A stretch of 64,000 bases of DNA from Blastocatellia bacterium (GTDB taxonomy: Bacteria; Acidobacteriota; Blastocatellia; Chloracidobacteriales; Chloracidobacteriaceae), in contig JAIBAN010000016.1 of NCBI GenBank assembly GCA_019695185.1, positions 1-64,000 on the forward strand, in the 5' to 3' direction. The translations under genes were made by a program, and so were the position numbers. Each line of letters starts with the position of its first letter. Position 1 is the stretch's first letter. Shown piece by piece: positions 34,671 through 43,224 of this stretch. Below the pieces are notes generated by a model, which did no database searches, had not been told where the DNA came from, and saw only the letters and a list, made by a program, of their open reading frames with translations.

Positions 34671-36326
34671 TTAACGCACCAGGGTCAGATACTGATGCAC
34701 AAACTGCACTGCAATTGAGCCTTGTCCCACAGCGGAAGCCACCCGCTTCACCGAGTTTGAACGGACATCGCCGGCTGCCAGGACGCCCGGCAGGCTGGTT
34801 TCAAACATAAAAGGTTCGCGCTGCCCGAAACTCTTCGGAATCGGTCCGCCCTGGCGCAGGTCGGGGCCGGTCAGGATAAAACCATGCGCATCACGGCGGA
34901 TGGTTTCCGGCAACCAGTTGGTGTGCGGATACGCCCCGATAAAAATAAAAAGCGAGGAGGCCGGGACGGTTTCCTCACCACCCGTATGGACATCTGCAAT
35001 GGTCAGCGTTTCCAGGTGCTCAGTGCCTGAGACCCCGACAATTTGTTTGCAACATTCCACCTGGATGTTGGGGGTTCCCGCAATTTGTTCAATCAGGTAA
35101 TGGGACATGCTTTGTTCGAGTCCAGCGGCCCGCACCAGCATCACCACCTTGCGGGCAAATTTGGCGAAGTGCATGGCTGCCTGACCGGCAGAATTGGCTC
35201 CCCCGACAATGTAGACGTCTTCATTGCGGCAGGAAATCGCCTCCGTCATGGCCGCCCCGTAGTAAATTCCGGCTCCCTCCAAATGGGCACTGCCAGGAAG
35301 ATTGAGCTTCCGGTAGGAAACACCCGTGGAAAGAAGGACCGCAAATCCCGGCAGTTCGGTGCCATCGGCCAGTTTGACGATCCGGTAAGGGTCGGCTGCC
35401 ACAATCCCCACCGCCGTTTGCGGTGTGAGAATATCAACCCCAAAGCGCCGGGCCTGAGCAACCGCCCGCCGGGCCAGGTCTCCGCCGCTTAATCCCACCG
35501 GGAACCCCAGGTAGTTTTCAATCCGCGAGCTGGTGCCTGCCTGGCCGCCGGGCGCGTGTTTTTCAACAATCACGGTGCGAAGTCCTTCAGAGGCTCCATA
35601 CACGCCGGCTGCCAGCCCGGCAGGACCGCCTCCGATGATAATCAAATCGTAGAACTCATTTTGAGCACTGGTGCGCAAACCAATCCGTTCGGCAATTTGC
35701 TCCGGCAGGGGAGCGGAAAGGACCACCCCGCCCGGAAAAATCACCAGGGGGAGTTCCGCCTCGCTCCCCACGGAAGCCAGCACCCGTTGGGCCTCTTCGT
35801 TGCTATCCACATCCAGCCACCGATAGATGACCTGGTTGCGGGCCAGAAAGTCCTTCAGCCGATGGGTGGCGGGTGACCAGCGATGGCCAATCAGGCGCAC
35901 TCCTTCAAAGGGCGGAGTGTAACGTTCGCCCCAATCTTCGAGCAGGTCGGAAAGCGCCGGATACAGGTTTTCTTCGGGCGGGTCCCACGGTTTGGTGAAA
36001 TAATAGTCGAGTTTGATTTCGTTGATGGCCCGGATGGCGGCGTCCGTGTCGGCGTAGGCGGTCAAGAGCGCAGATTTGGCTTCCGGATAAAACTCCTTGG
36101 CCGCCTGCAGAAATTCGATGCCGTTCATGTGCGGCATGCGCTGGTCCGAAAGGAGCAGCGCCACGGCTTCGTCACGGGCCTTCAATTGTTTGAGCACGTC
36201 CAGCCCTGCCGCTGCAGAATCCGCCCGCAGAATCCGGTATTGACCCCCGAAGCGCTTGCGCAGGTCGCGTTCAATCACCCGCAGCACCTGCAAGTCGTCA
36301 TCAATTGTGAGCAGGACTGGTTTCAT
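34671..36326 (-). CDS. Response-regulator receiver fused to a thioredoxin reductase-like flavoprotein
   Basis: 551 residues from MKPVLLTIDDD. The receiver is at 1-130 (acid pair D9-D11, phospho-Asp D61 in LLSDQRMP, K112). A thioredoxin-fold-like middle spans 140-215 (VIYRWLDVDSNEEAQRVLAS ... LPLVIFPGG). A FAD/NAD(P)H reductase follows, with IIIGGGPAGLAAGVYGASEG and VYIVGGANSAGQAAMHFAKF. The CxxC found in true thioredoxin reductases between these motifs is absent (GAGIYYGAAMTEAISCRNED). The reductase may therefore act on another substrate or pass electrons to the middle domain. It forms a pair with the adjacent histidine kinase. Confidence 0.9.
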   Translation of the reverse strand: MKPVLLTIDDDLQVLRVIERDLRKRFGGQYRILRADSAAAGLDVLKQLKARDEAVALLLSDQRMPHMNGIEFLQAAKEFYPEAKSALLTAYADTDAAIRAINEIKLDYYFTKPWDPPEENLYPALSDLLEDWGERYTPPFEGVRLIGHRWSPATHRLKDFLARNQVIYRWLDVDSNEEAQRVLASVGSEAELPLVIFPGGVVLSAPLPEQIAERIGLRTSAQNEFYDLIIIGGGPAGLAAGVYGASEGLRTVIVEKHAPGGQAGTSSRIENYLGFPVGLSGGDLARRAVAQARRFGVDILTPQTAVGIVAADPYRIVKLADGTELPGFAVLLSTGVSYRKLNLPGSAHLEGAGIYYGAAMTEAISCRNEDVYIVGGANSAGQAAMHFAKFARKVVMLVRAAGLEQSMSHYLIEQIAGTPNIQVECCKQIVGVSGTEHLETLTIADVHTGGEETVPASSLFIFIGAYPHTNWLPETIRRDAHGFILTGPDLRQGGPIPKSFGQREPFMFETSLPGVLAAGDVRSNSVKRVASAVGQGSIAVQFVHQYLTLVR

Positions 36327-36375
36327 GTGATTTTTCACCTTTCCAACGGTATCGGCGGCATCCCCTCCCCAGGGG

Positions 36376-38013
36376 TCAATGGGCTGCACCGCCGCCTTCG
36401 CCCGGTCTAATCGGCTTGCAAAGCAGGATGGTCGCACCGATGGCAATCAGCAGGCTTCCCATCAGAAAAAAACAATCGTTATAGGCCATGACGGTGGACT
36501 CGCGCCGGATGGATTGGTCAACCAGGGCCACGGCTTTGGCGGATGCTTCCCTTGGGGCCACGCCTCGGGTCACCAGAAACCGCTCCACCGAATTCAGGCG
36601 GACCTGGACCTGCGGGTTTGACGGATTGATAAATTCGCCTTGCCGGCTGGAGTGAAATTTTTCCCGTCGGGTGAGCAGGGTGCCAATGATGGCGATGCCC
36701 ACCGAACCGCCCAGGTTTCGCAGCATGTTAAAAAGGGAAGAAGCCGACCCGGCATTTTCCTTTTCAATTCCAGCCGTGGCCAGCGACGAAAGCGGCACCA
36801 GAATCAGAGGCTGCCCACAGGCCCGGACCAGTTGGGCGGCAAGCAACTGGTTGTAACCGTAGAGGTTGGTCATGTTGGAATTCATCAAACAACTGACCCC
36901 AAACAGCACCATCCCAATGACGACCAGCACCCGCGTATCAACAAACTTCATAAACCGTGGAACCAGCGGAATCAGCAATAACTGCGGCCCTCCGGACCAT
37001 GCCACGACGGTGCCGATGTCGTACGCGTTGTACCCCTGAATCTGGCTCAAATAGAGCGGCAGGATAAAAACGCTCCCATAGAGTCCCACCCCGAGGGTAA
37101 AATTGACCAGCGAACTGATGCCAAAGTTCCGCCGGGCAAAGAGCCGCAGATTGAGAAACGGATTGGTGCGGGTCAGTTCAATGACCACGAACGCGGTCAA
37201 TCCCACTGCGGCAGCAATGGCACAATCCCGGATATACTCGTCGCCAAACCAGTCCTTGCGATTGCCTTCCTCCAAAAACACGGTGAAACTGCCCAGTCCC
37301 ACCGCCATGGCCAGAATACCCCAGTAATCGCCGCCTTTCAGCAGGTTGAGCTGCAAGGGCTGGGCCGCAATGGCGTACCACACGGCAGCAATCAGGACCG
37401 CGCCGGGAATAATGTTGAGATAAAAAATGTACTGCCACCCGAATTGTTCCGTCAGCCAGCCGCCAATGGCCGGACCGATGGCCGGCGCAAAGGTCGCCGT
37501 CACTGCAAACATTGCCAATCCCATCGGTTGCCGGGAAGGAGGCAGCGTGGTGAGAATAATCGAAAAGGACATCGGAATCAGCACGCCACCCGTGAAACCC
37601 TGACCCGCCCGAAAGAAAATCATGCTGCTCAGGTCCCAGGAAAAAGCGCATAAAACCGAGAAAATCAAAAACAGCACCGCGTTCACGAGCATATATCTTC
37701 GGATCGAAAAAACCCGTGAAAGCCAGGCCGTGAGCGGAATGACGATTATTTCGGCCACCAGATAGGAGGTTGAAATCCAGGCCCCTTCGTCGGGCGTGGC
37801 CGCCAGCGCGCCCTGAATGTCCTTGAGCGAGGAATTGGTGATTTGAATGTCGAGCACCGCCATAAAGGCCCCCAGCAGGGAGCCGCAAACGGCAATCCAG
37901 CATTTCAGGGTGGGCTTTGCCTCGGCGGATTTCCGGTCTCCGATGACGCAACCGGTTTGCGAAGCGACGATGGCAGTTTCGCCTTCAATTCGGGTGACGG
38001 TAGGCATATTCAA
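36376..38013 (-). CDS. DHA2-type (EmrB-like) MFS drug exporter
   Basis: 545 residues with about 14 membrane segments. The family marks are present: LLGAFMAVLDIQITNSSLKD in TM1, ISTSYLVAEIIVIPLTAWLS, the motif C region MFAVTATFAPAIGPAIGGWL, and SSLATAGIEKENAGSASSLF near TM11. EmrB proteins exchange protons for hydrophobic drugs and work with an EmrA-type adaptor. That adaptor is encoded just upstream (38136-39536). No TolC gene lies next to this copy, so the TolC at 58291 or another outer-membrane channel must serve it. Start MNMPT or MPT, two codons apart. Confidence 0.93.
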   Translation of the reverse strand: MNMPTVTRIEGETAIVASQTGCVIGDRKSAEAKPTLKCWIAVCGSLLGAFMAVLDIQITNSSLKDIQGALAATPDEGAWISTSYLVAEIIVIPLTAWLSRVFSIRRYMLVNAVLFLIFSVLCAFSWDLSSMIFFRAGQGFTGGVLIPMSFSIILTTLPPSRQPMGLAMFAVTATFAPAIGPAIGGWLTEQFGWQYIFYLNIIPGAVLIAAVWYAIAAQPLQLNLLKGGDYWGILAMAVGLGSFTVFLEEGNRKDWFGDEYIRDCAIAAAVGLTAFVVIELTRTNPFLNLRLFARRNFGISSLVNFTLGVGLYGSVFILPLYLSQIQGYNAYDIGTVVAWSGGPQLLLIPLVPRFMKFVDTRVLVVIGMVLFGVSCLMNSNMTNLYGYNQLLAAQLVRACGQPLILVPLSSLATAGIEKENAGSASSLFNMLRNLGGSVGIAIIGTLLTRREKFHSSRQGEFINPSNPQVQVRLNSVERFLVTRGVAPREASAKAVALVDQSIRRESTVMAYNDCFFLMGSLLIAIGATILLCKPIRPGEGGGAAH

Positions 38014-38135
38014 TCTGACCGAATGGGTTCAGGATTCAGGGGCTCGGGTTCCGGGATTTCTGTGGACGAATGTTGATTGGAAAATCAATTCCGGGGAGTG
38101 AGAAAACCCCGAAACCTAGGCCCGGAACCCGGTCA

Positions 38136-39536
38136 TCAGTTAATCTTGACCGAAACAATGGTTGACATCCCCGGCACAATCTGACGGGCGTTGCCTTTGA
38201 CACTTGCAGGGTCCAGCACGATTTTCACCGGCACCCGTTGGACCACCTTGGTAAAATTTCCAGTTGCGTTGTCGGGCGGCAGCAACGCAAACTTGCCGCC
38301 GGTCCCGGCCTGAATACTGTCCACTTTGCCGTGAAACGACCTGCCCAGGGCATCAACTTCGATTTCGACTTCCTGGCCAGGCTGCATTTTTTTCAGTTGG
38401 GTTTCCTTGAAATTTGCCACCACCCACACTTCGTTGGGAACCAAAGAAAGCAGGGTCTGGCCTGCCGAGACGAAATTTCCCTCCTCCACGGTCCGTTTGG
38501 CCACCAGCCCTGTTTCCGAGGCATAGATTTTCGTGTAGGACAGATTGAGTCGGGCACGCTCCAAATCAGCCTCGGCGCGTTTGATTTCGGCTTCGGTACT
38601 AGCGGCATTGGCGCGGCTGACAGCGAGTTGCTGGGGGGCGGTGTTGGCCTGGGTCAACCGGCCACGGGCTTCGCTGATTAAGGATTGGGTTTGGTTCACC
38701 ACCGAACCGGCGGCCCGTTGTTCCTCCAGGGCCTGTGACACCTGGGCTTCGGCTGCCTGTCGCTTCTTTTTGGCCGCCTCCAGATTGGCGGTGGCGGTTT
38801 GAAAAGCGGCTTTGGCCTGTTCCAGTTTTTGGCTGGAAATATCCTGATGGTTAAACAGGTTTTGATAGCGGTGGGCATCGGCACTGGTCCGCATCACCTC
38901 CGCTTCGGCAGCTACAATCCCGGCCTGGGCCTGCGCCAGATTGGCTTGGGCGGCTTCAATCTGGGCTTTGACCTGTTCCAGCCGGGCGCGGGAAACATCC
39001 GATTGCGCCTGCGCGGTGGAAACCCCCGAGGACGCCTGTTCCAGCACGGCCTTCCCGGTGGCACCGGTGAGCGCCACCGTTTCCTGCGCCGCCTTGTGTT
39101 TGGCGTGGGCGGTGGCCAGGGCCGCTTCGGCTTGCAGGACCTGCACTTCGTAATCTTTGGGGTCAATTTCCAACAGCAGGTCCCCCTTTTTTACTGCCTG
39201 ATTGTCCTGCACCAGCAGTTTGACCACATGGCCAGAGACTCGCGGGCTGACGGCAATGATATGGCCTTCCACAAAGGCATCATCGGTGGTTTCGTGGGTA
39301 AAGGCATGAATGGCAGCCCTTCCGCCGAACAAAAGCCCGCCCAGAATCACGAACAAAAGGGTGATCAGCACGGCTGGTCGGCGAAAGACCGGTGGTTTGG
39401 GATGTTCGGGAGGGGAAAGCAACGGAGAATCCGGTTCTCCTCCCTGGTTGGGTTTGGGTTCCGTTTGGGCGGCAGCATTGACGGCTTGAGCTTCCGCTGA
39501 CTGATTGGAAAGTTCTTTTACTTCCATGGCAGGCAT
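38136..39536 (-). CDS. HlyD/EmrA-type membrane fusion protein
   Basis: 466 residues. A proline-rich cytoplasmic N-terminus is followed by one membrane segment (AVLITLLFVILGGLLFGG, ~55-72), then the lipoyl half-motif TTDDAFVEGHIIAVSPRVSG. A long alanine-rich coiled coil spans ~120-330, and the second half-motif and beta barrel include GLVAKRTVEEGNFVSAGQTL and VWVVANFKETQLKKMQPGQE. It links the EmrB pump to an outer-membrane channel. The MFS gene lies 122 bases downstream. The stretch 39537-39838 holds no gene. Confidence 0.93.
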   Translation of the reverse strand: MPAMEVKELSNQSAEAQAVNAAAQTEPKPNQGGEPDSPLLSPPEHPKPPVFRRPAVLITLLFVILGGLLFGGRAAIHAFTHETTDDAFVEGHIIAVSPRVSGHVVKLLVQDNQAVKKGDLLLEIDPKDYEVQVLQAEAALATAHAKHKAAQETVALTGATGKAVLEQASSGVSTAQAQSDVSRARLEQVKAQIEAAQANLAQAQAGIVAAEAEVMRTSADAHRYQNLFNHQDISSQKLEQAKAAFQTATANLEAAKKKRQAAEAQVSQALEEQRAAGSVVNQTQSLISEARGRLTQANTAPQQLAVSRANAASTEAEIKRAEADLERARLNLSYTKIYASETGLVAKRTVEEGNFVSAGQTLLSLVPNEVWVVANFKETQLKKMQPGQEVEIEVDALGRSFHGKVDSIQAGTGGKFALLPPDNATGNFTKVVQRVPVKIVLDPASVKGNARQIVPGMSTIVSVKIN

Positions 39537-39838
39537 TCCTTTTCAGTTAGAACGGGGTCTGGTTGCAAAGACGCATTGCCTCGATTTCGGGCGGTGACTC
39601 CCGGGGAAGGTTCGTGTCTCACTCATTATTGGTGGGGGGAGAGTCGGGATTTGGATTGGCATCTTCCCACGTTGTTTTCGTTTTGGATAGTTGCCCTTCC
39701 GGGTGCCCCAGCCAAAAAACCGGCGGCCTGCGGGTGGCTCCAAAAGCAGGAGGTGGAACCGGAAAAGGCGGTTTCAACCAAAAACCCGGCGATTGGGTTT
39801 TGTTTTGAAACCCAAAGCGCAACCTCTCCACACAGCCG

Positions 39839-40648
39839 TCAGGTTGTGGATTCCTTTTCAGAGTCACTTGGGCTGATGGCCAATCCCGGCTGGGTTGAGC
39901 GGTTGAGCCAGTCATCAAAACGGGACGGGCCAAGCCGTGGATTTGCGCCCGGAGTCAGACTGTGGTCATCCACCGGGGTACCAAAGTAGCCGGTCTCATC
40001 AGCGGTAATGACCTCCCGGGCGTCATGGTGGGCCCGCAGGTAACGACGGACGAGTTCGTCCATCCGGATTGGTTCGGGACCGGCCAGGTCGAGTGTGCCA
40101 TTCAGCGGCGCTCCCACGGAGATGTCAGCCACAGCGGCGGCCACATCATCCGCCAGAATGGGCTGCATCAGGGCCGATGACAGACGCACCGTTTGCCCGT
40201 CAGTGGCACCTTGCGCAATGCTTCCCACGAACTCAAAAAACTGCGTGGCCCGAATGATGGTGTAAGGAATGCCGGCTGCCTTGATCATGTTTTCCTGGAC
40301 CAGTTTGGCCCGGAAGTAACCGCTCGCCTGGAGGCGGTCGGTGCCCACCACCGAAACGGCCACATGATGGCCGCTGCCTGCCGCCGCCGCTGCCGCCAGG
40401 AGGTTGCGGGTTGAGGTTTCAAAGAATTCCATGACGGCCTGGTCTTCAAACGAAGGTGAGTTGGAAACGTCAATCACCACCTGGGTCCCGGTCATGGCTT
40501 CAGCCAGCCCTTCACCGGTCAGCACATTGATGCCCGAAGCCCGCGAGGCCGGAATGACCTCGTGGCCCTCCTCGCGCAGGATTTTCCCGAGTTTGGTGCC
40601 AATCAGCCCGCTGCCGCCAATGATGACAATTTTGAGTTTTGGGGTCAT
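39839..40648 (-). CDS. NmrA/atypical SDR family protein
   Basis: 269 residues. The N-terminal nucleotide-binding motif is KIVIIGGSGLIGTKLGKIL (GGSGLIG). It also contains TQVVIDVSNSPSFEDQAVME, SVVGTDRLQASGYFRAKLVQ and GIPYTIIRATQFFEFVGSIA, typical of the NAD(P)-binding NmrA/YesF-like group. The classical YxxxK is replaced by Y-F-R-A-K. Such proteins act as NADP(H) sensors or quinone/aldehyde reductases. It is part of the leftward redox-gene series. Confidence 0.88.
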   Translation of the reverse strand: MTPKLKIVIIGGSGLIGTKLGKILREEGHEVIPASRASGINVLTGEGLAEAMTGTQVVIDVSNSPSFEDQAVMEFFETSTRNLLAAAAAAGSGHHVAVSVVGTDRLQASGYFRAKLVQENMIKAAGIPYTIIRATQFFEFVGSIAQGATDGQTVRLSSALMQPILADDVAAAVADISVGAPLNGTLDLAGPEPIRMDELVRRYLRAHHDAREVITADETGYFGTPVDDHSLTPGANPRLGPSRFDDWLNRSTQPGLAISPSDSEKESTT

Positions 40649-40724
40649 TGCAATTCCTTTTTGGTTGGAACGGTCACCTGTTTGGGGTTCCCGGGTTTCA
40701 AGAACCTGGGGTCCGTTTAGCGGT

Positions 40725-41012
40725 TTATGTCAGTGGATATGTGTTTTCTCCGGAACGAAACGGCCCCTCCTTTTGGTTGCCGGCAAAATTGGCATACAGG
40801 GTGATAGCCAAAGGAAACCCTGACCTGCCTTCCCCGGACCCGGCGGAGCCGATGGCCAGGATGGTGGCCGTGACATCGGCAAACAACAGCAAGGCTCCGG
40901 CGTGCGTCACGCCAAACGGATTTAAAATACCTGCCTGAACCGGCATTTGGGCAACCACCTGGTCAGGTCTTTGTTCGCTAATCGTAAATTCGATTGAGCC
41001 TTCGACTTTCAT
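40725..41012 (-). CDS. PaaI-type hotdog thioesterase, shortened
   Basis: 95 residues from MKVEGSIEF, with AGGTC close upstream. A longer frame to 41075 would overlap the preceding broken SDR. The hotdog core NPFGVTHAGALLLFADVTAT includes the HxG substrate motif. PaaI proteins are usually 130-150 residues. After ITLYANFAGNQKEG the expected second half (GRL.A.A..V..GR....W) is missing, replaced by PFRSGENTYPLT. It may be a truncated, inactive enzyme. Confidence 0.7.
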   Translation of the reverse strand: MKVEGSIEFTISEQRPDQVVAQMPVQAGILNPFGVTHAGALLLFADVTATILAIGSAGSGEGRSGFPLAITLYANFAGNQKEGPFRSGENTYPLT

Positions 41013-41064
41013 GGGAGACCTCGCGGGCTTCAGCGTCAGGGACCGGAAAAGGCCGGTCGGGGGT

Positions 41065-41454
41065 TCATTTCCCAATGGGCACCAGGCAACGCAAGCCCCC
41101 GATGAGGTAAAAGGTTTCGGCAGTCATCCAGCTTGAATCGGCAGAGGCGAGATAGACCGCTGTTGGGCAATCTCCTGAGGCTGGCCAATCCGGCCCAGCG
41201 GAGTGATTGAAGCCACGACTGGACGCCGTTCATGATTGCTCATGGTATTGAGCCCTTCTGTTTCCACCATTCCCGGATTGATGGAATTGACCCGGATTTT
41301 GCGTGGTCCCGATCCCTCTTTGCTGGAAGCGTAATTGACCACCACGGCTGTGACTTCGGAGCCCAGGTGGAGGGCGACTTCGGCTCCGATGCCCTGTGGA
41401 GGCTCCCGTCACCACCACAACTTTGCCCGCCAGTTTTTTTGCATTCGTACCCAT
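41065..41454 (-). pseudogene. SDR gene with internal deletion and frameshifts
   Basis: It starts MGTNAKKLAGKVVVVTGAST (complete dinucleotide motif start) and changes frame to ...VVVNYASSKEG. It then jumps directly to RKIRVNSINPGMVETEGLNT, SNHERRPVVASITPLGRIGQ and, after another shift, DSSWMTAETFYLIGG. A normal SDR has ~250 codons. Here ~130 remain, and the part with NNAG, the catalytic serine and YxxxK is missing. Both ends are kept while the middle is lost. Confidence 0.8.
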
Positions 41455-41541
41455 GAGGGTTCTCCTGTTGGAGCGGGCAGGCCAACAAATGACCTTCTGG
41501 TGCTTTGTCCCGGCTGGTACTTTCCAAGGTTCAATGTACCA

Positions 41542-42003
41542 TTACCGTCCGGGGAACCGCTCAGTAACTTCCTGAATCAGCCAGCCGTTGCCGTCCGGAT
41601 CGCTGAATGAGGCGTAACTAAAGTAGGTGGCCCGGTTGGGTTCCAAACCCGGGGTTTTACCTTCTGGTCCGAAATAGAACGGCTCACTCACATCCACCCC
41701 ACGGGCGACCAACTCCGTGCGGGTTGCCGCCAGATCGGAGGTGACCAGGTACATTCCCTGACTGCTGCCGGGCTGAGCCTTCGTGATGCCGGTGCCGATA
41801 TGAATTGAACAACCTGATCCCGGCGGGGTGAGCTGCACCACATGATAACTTGGAAACCCAGGGTGGCGAAAGGCGATTGCCTCCTCATAGGTAGCGGCGC
41901 GAAATTCAGCTTCCAAGCGGAAACCGAGCGCTTCCTGGTAAAATTTCCGGGCCCGATCCACGTCTGAAACGGGAATCATAATGACTTCTAATTTGAGATC
42001 CAT
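41542..42003 (-). CDS. VOC (glyoxalase/bleomycin resistance) family protein
   Basis: 153 residues. Paired beta-alpha-beta-beta-beta modules are visible: IMIPVSDVDRARKFYQEALG, then GMYLVTSDLAATRTELVARG and YASFSDPDGNGWLIQEVTER, where the final E is a usual metal ligand. This subgroup (YCEI-like lactoylglutathione lyase-related proteins) is of undefined substrate. It lies in the leftward detoxification series, 88 bases upstream of the broken SDR. Confidence 0.9.
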   Translation of the reverse strand: MDLKLEVIMIPVSDVDRARKFYQEALGFRLEAEFRAATYEEAIAFRHPGFPSYHVVQLTPPGSGCSIHIGTGITKAQPGSSQGMYLVTSDLAATRTELVARGVDVSEPFYFGPEGKTPGLEPNRATYFSYASFSDPDGNGWLIQEVTERFPGR

Positions 42004-42117
42004 ACGGGTAACTCCTCACGAAATCGGTTGAATCTGCCGGGGGCGGACCTCGGCATCAATGTTCCTGCGGTGAGACCTGCTCCATCTTCCAAAATTGGGA
42101 ATCCAAAATCCTGTTTC

Positions 42118-42714
42118 CTAATCCGGGGCCCCTAACGTTTGGGCGTAGGTTTTGCCGTAAGGATAGAAGAGATCCTTGCGGCCCTCCTGCCACGCGGCTT
42201 TCAGCTCCGGGGTGGTGATGTCCCAGTCGGTCCGACATTTTTGGTTGACCGCCCGTAAATCCTGGCGGAGGTCCTCCATGATGGGCCGGCCAAAGTACCA
42301 GTAGCCCTGGTAAATCCGGTAAATGACCAGGCCGGGTTCGAGCACAATCACGTGGGGAATCATGGGATTGTGAACCGGATCGGTGTATTCGACGATGTCG
42401 AGGTCTTTTTGGACCTTCCGGCCCGGGTCTGAGAGGAAAGGCCAGTGGGCCCCGACTCCCGAACGGTTGTCATTGGTCTCTGTGAGATTATCAGTGGTAA
42501 TGGTGACCAGACGGCAAAAGCCAACCTCCAGCTCCCGGTGGAGCTGGACCAGCCCTTCAGCCTGGCGACGGTCCTTGGGGCAATAGCTTCCCCGGCCCAG
42601 GACCAGCACCATTGGATCCGGGCCTTGCAAGCTGGAGAGGGTACGGCGTTTGGCGTTGTGGTCAGTCAGTTCATAGTCGGGGAAGCGCGCCCCGGGAACC
42701 ATGTCGGATCGCAT
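42118..42714 (-). CDS. Redoxin (AhpC/TSA-like) protein
   Basis: 198 residues. The thioredoxin-fold start DMVPGARFPDYELTDHNAKR is followed by MVLVLGRGSYCPKDRRQAEG, where C (~45) sits at the position of the peroxidatic cysteine, although the usual PxxxT/SxxC is altered. Further motifs are FLSDPGRKVQKDLDIVEYTD and IPHVIVLEPGLVIYRIYQGY. It probably reduces peroxides or serves as a thiol-dependent redox protein. It sits 15 bases after the RidA-like gene. Confidence 0.88.
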   Translation of the reverse strand: MRSDMVPGARFPDYELTDHNAKRRTLSSLQGPDPMVLVLGRGSYCPKDRRQAEGLVQLHRELEVGFCRLVTITTDNLTETNDNRSGVGAHWPFLSDPGRKVQKDLDIVEYTDPVHNPMIPHVIVLEPGLVIYRIYQGYWYFGRPIMEDLRQDLRAVNQKCRTDWDITTPELKAAWQEGRKDLFYPYGKTYAQTLGAPD

Positions 42715-42729
42715 AGAAAACCACCTTTC

Positions 42730-43224
42730 CTATTCTTTTGAGGACACCTCAAAGATGAGTTCCAACAAAACGGGACAGCCGAGCGGCAGGCTGACGACGC
42801 CCGCAACCAGCCGGGTTGGGTTCTTTTCTTTCCCAAATACCTGCTGGAGCAGTTCCGAAGCGCCGTCCGCCACTTGCGCGTGCGACCGGAAATCATCGAT
42901 GGTGACCACCGAAACACCCAACCGGACGACCCGCATCACCCGGTCAAGCGAACCCAACTGCTTTTGAACCAGTGCCAGCGCGTTGAGCGCCGCCCGGCGT
43001 GCTGCCTGTTGCCCTGTTTCCACGTCCAGTTCGGCCCCGAGCCGCCCAACGAAGGCCGCCTTCCCGTTTTCAATTGGCAGCATGCCGCTCAGGAACAGCA
43101 GCGTGCCGGTTTGGACTGTAGCCACATAGGTGCCCAGCGGTTCCGGTGCCGCCGGTAGCTGAATGCCAGATTCCTTCAACCGCTGCTCGGCGCTGGCAGG
43201 CCCGGCAGGGTCCTGGTTCACCAT
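42730..43224 (-). CDS. RidA/YjgF family protein
   Basis: 164 residues. It contains the YjgF pattern GTYVATVQTGTLLFLSGMLP, GQQAARRAALNALALVQKQL and VVRLGVSVVTIDDFRSHAQV, then ARLVAGV-like TRLVAGVVSLPLGCPVLLEL. The catalytic arginine of true RidA (R105) aligns with TRLVAG, and the C-terminal PVLLE is conserved. RidA deaminates reactive imines/enamines. This is the longer subgroup of unknown substrate. Its start overlaps the SDR stop by 7 bases. Confidence 0.9.
   Translation of the reverse strand: MVNQDPAGPASAEQRLKESGIQLPAAPEPLGTYVATVQTGTLLFLSGMLPIENGKAAFVGRLGAELDVETGQQAARRAALNALALVQKQLGSLDRVMRVVRLGVSVVTIDDFRSHAQVADGASELLQQVFGKEKNPTRLVAGVVSLPLGCPVLLELIFEVSSKE

Noticed and set aside
38799-39500. 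Rightward frame of 233 codons opposite the HlyD gene
   Set aside because: Gly/Phe/Leu-rich antisense of an alanine-rich coiled coil. Not a gene.
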